Assembly (NCBI GenBank): GCA_035948415.1
Contig: DASZJD010000102.1
Coordinates: forward strand, 1 to 52,618
Reading direction: 5' to 3'
Origin: Acidimicrobiia bacterium
Lineage (GTDB): Bacteria; Actinomycetota; Acidimicrobiia; IMCC26256; PALSA-555
DNA length: 52,618 nucleotides
The number at the start of each line of letters is the position of its first letter. The stretch's first letter is position 1. A program made the translations under genes and the position numbers. Below, piece after piece: positions 51,678 through 52,618 of this stretch. The notes below the pieces were generated by a model, which did not search any database, was not told the DNA's origin, and saw only the letters and a list, made by a program, of their open reading frames with translations.

Positions 51678-52618
51678 ATGCTCACGACCACTGGTGTCGT
51701 CATCCTCGTGCTCATCCTGGCGTTCGCAGCCTTCCTCCTCGCGCTCCCCGGCGTGCTCGGCCGGCGGGAGCGACGCCGGCGCGCCGAAGCCGAAGCCGAC
51801 GCCGACGTCGCCGAGCCGGCCATCGACGCGCCGGACGCCGCGACCGGTGAGCGCCTCGAGAGCGGGCTGGCGAGCAGCCGGAAGCCGTTCCGGACCCTGC
51901 GCGACCGCTGGCGCGCCCGTCGCCTCGACGACGAGGCGTGGGAGGACCTCGAGGAGACGCTGCTGCTCGCCGACGTCGGCGTCCCCATGACGGCGCGGCT
52001 CCTCGAGTCCCTGCGGGCCCGGGCCCGGCGCGACGGCGTCCGCGACGCCGACGGGCTCACCCCGCTCCTCGAGGCCGAGATCACGGCCGCCTTCGACCAC
52101 CCCGACCGGGCCCTGCACCTCGAGCCGGGACGACCGAGCGTGTGGCTGCTGGTCGGGGTCAACGGCGTCGGCAAGACGACGACGGCGGCGAAGCTGGCCC
52201 GACGCGAGCGCGAGGCCGGGCGCCGCGTCCTGCTCGTCGCCGCCGACACCTTCCGCGCCGCGGCCGCGGACCAGCTCGCGGCGTGGGGCGCCAGCCTCGG
52301 CGTCGACGTCCTGCGCGGCCAGGAGGGGGGCGACCCGGCCAGCGTCGTGTTCGACGCCGTCCAGGCCGCCCAGGCGCGCGGCGTCGACGTCGTCCTCGTC
52401 GACACCGCCGGGCGGCTCCACACCAAGCGCAACCTCATGGAGGAGCTGGCGAAGATCCGCCGGATCGTCGACCGGTTCCCGGACGCGCTCGCCGAGGTGC
52501 TGCTCGTCCTCGACGCGACCACGGGCCAGAACGGGCTCGTCCAGGCCCGCGAGTTCGCGGGGACGGTCGGGGTGACCGGCGTCGTCCTCGCCAAGCTGGA
52601 CGGCACCGCCCGCGGCGG
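51678..52618 (+). CDS. ftsY: Signal recognition particle receptor FtsY (3' end outside window)
   Basis: 313 codons are visible; the gene runs off the right edge. An N-terminal transmembrane anchor (VVILVLILAFAAFLLALPGVL) is followed by a short charged linker. Then come the N domain (DDEAWEDLEETLLLADVGV) and the GTPase G domain: LLVGVNGVGKTTTAAKLAR (G1), AADTFRAAAADQL (G2/insertion) and VDTAGRLHTKRNLMEEL (G3), with LAKLDGTARGG starting the G4 region. It docks SRP-ribosome complexes at the membrane. Unlike E. coli FtsY, which has a long acidic A domain, it uses a true membrane helix, as is common in actinobacteria. Confidence 0.96.
   Translation, partial: MLTTTGVVILVLILAFAAFLLALPGVLGRRERRRRAEAEADADVAEPAIDAPDAATGERLESGLASSRKPFRTLRDRWRARRLDDEAWEDLEETLLLADVGVPMTARLLESLRARARRDGVRDADGLTPLLEAEITAAFDHPDRALHLEPGRPSVWLLVGVNGVGKTTTAAKLARREREAGRRVLLVAADTFRAAAADQLAAWGASLGVDVLRGQEGGDPASVVFDAVQAAQARGVDVVLVDTAGRLHTKRNLMEELAKIRRIVDRFPDALAEVLLVLDATTGQNGLVQAREFAGTVGVTGVVLAKLDGTARG

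Overview
The window is a GC-rich (low-to-mid 70s %, judged by eye), densely coded stretch of bacterial chromosome. Gene content and order point to an actinobacterium, most probably a member of the Acidimicrobiia; the class is an inference. Support comes from the order fakA-recG-rsmD-coaD-(SepIVA-like)-yceD-rpmF-plsX-acpP-rnc-mutM-acyP-smc-ftsY, a GTP-type PEP carboxykinase, a PAC2 protein, an MhuD-like protein, a UvrD2-like helicase, many GTG starts and many probable leaderless promoters. I saw no tRNA, rRNA, CRISPR array, IS element or phage gene.

Region 1 (1-8 kb) is a CoA-thioester and flavin oxidoreductase block. It holds an SCP2-type thiolase next to a cysteine-free HMG-CoA-synthase-like/DUF35 fusion, a class III CoA-transferase preceded by a 13-codon leaderless leader ORF, an NTF2-like protein, an LLM flavoprotein, a putative 2-oxoglutarate/Fe(II) oxygenase and an acyl-CoA dehydrogenase. 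Region 2 (8-12 kb) has a geranylgeranyl-reductase-like flavoprotein divergent from etfBA (the electron acceptor for acyl-CoA dehydrogenases), then a GNAT protein and a nitrobindin-like protein. Region 3 (12-17 kb) has exonuclease III, a small membrane protein, an APH-type kinase with a DUF6285-like tail, an AttH/Svf1-like protein and an alpha-methylacyl-CoA racemase. Together regions 1-3 suggest breakdown of branched, hydroxylated or polycyclic acyl-CoAs.

Region 4 (17-26 kb) has purK divergent from a glutamate synthase large subunit that lacks an adjacent gltD, a LemA-like protein and a UvrD2-like helicase. The only gap over 300 bp, 25504-25941, carries a good minus-strand sigma-70-type promoter and a strongly structured RNA. 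Region 5 (26-38 kb) is mixed: zincin metallopeptidase, ALO-type lactone oxidase, PH/SHOCT protein, metal-receptor protein, galactokinase, DUF6159 protein, a second LLM protein divergent from PAC2 across 34 bp, MhuD-like protein with a four-helix membrane protein and ddl, a stand-alone RAM domain, a phosphoribosyltransferase, pckG and a GlsB/YeaQ protein.

Region 6 (38-52.6 kb) is the conserved core. rpmB plus a cold-shock-like gene diverge from a long plus-strand run in which most genes overlap or lie within about 20 bp. It joins acyl-phosphate and phospholipid supply (FakA, PlsX, ACP), RNA and DNA maintenance (RsmD, RNase III, RecG, MutM), CoA synthesis and chromosome/membrane machinery (SMC, MscS, FtsY). 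The SMC is unusually short (961 aa), with both coiled-coil arms reduced by a similar amount.

No clearly new defence or mobile system is present. The most interesting candidates are the structured RNA, the Cys-less HMGCS/DUF35-thiolase pair, the leaderless micro-ORF coupled to the CoA-transferase, the short-armed SMC and the 34-bp two-way promoter.
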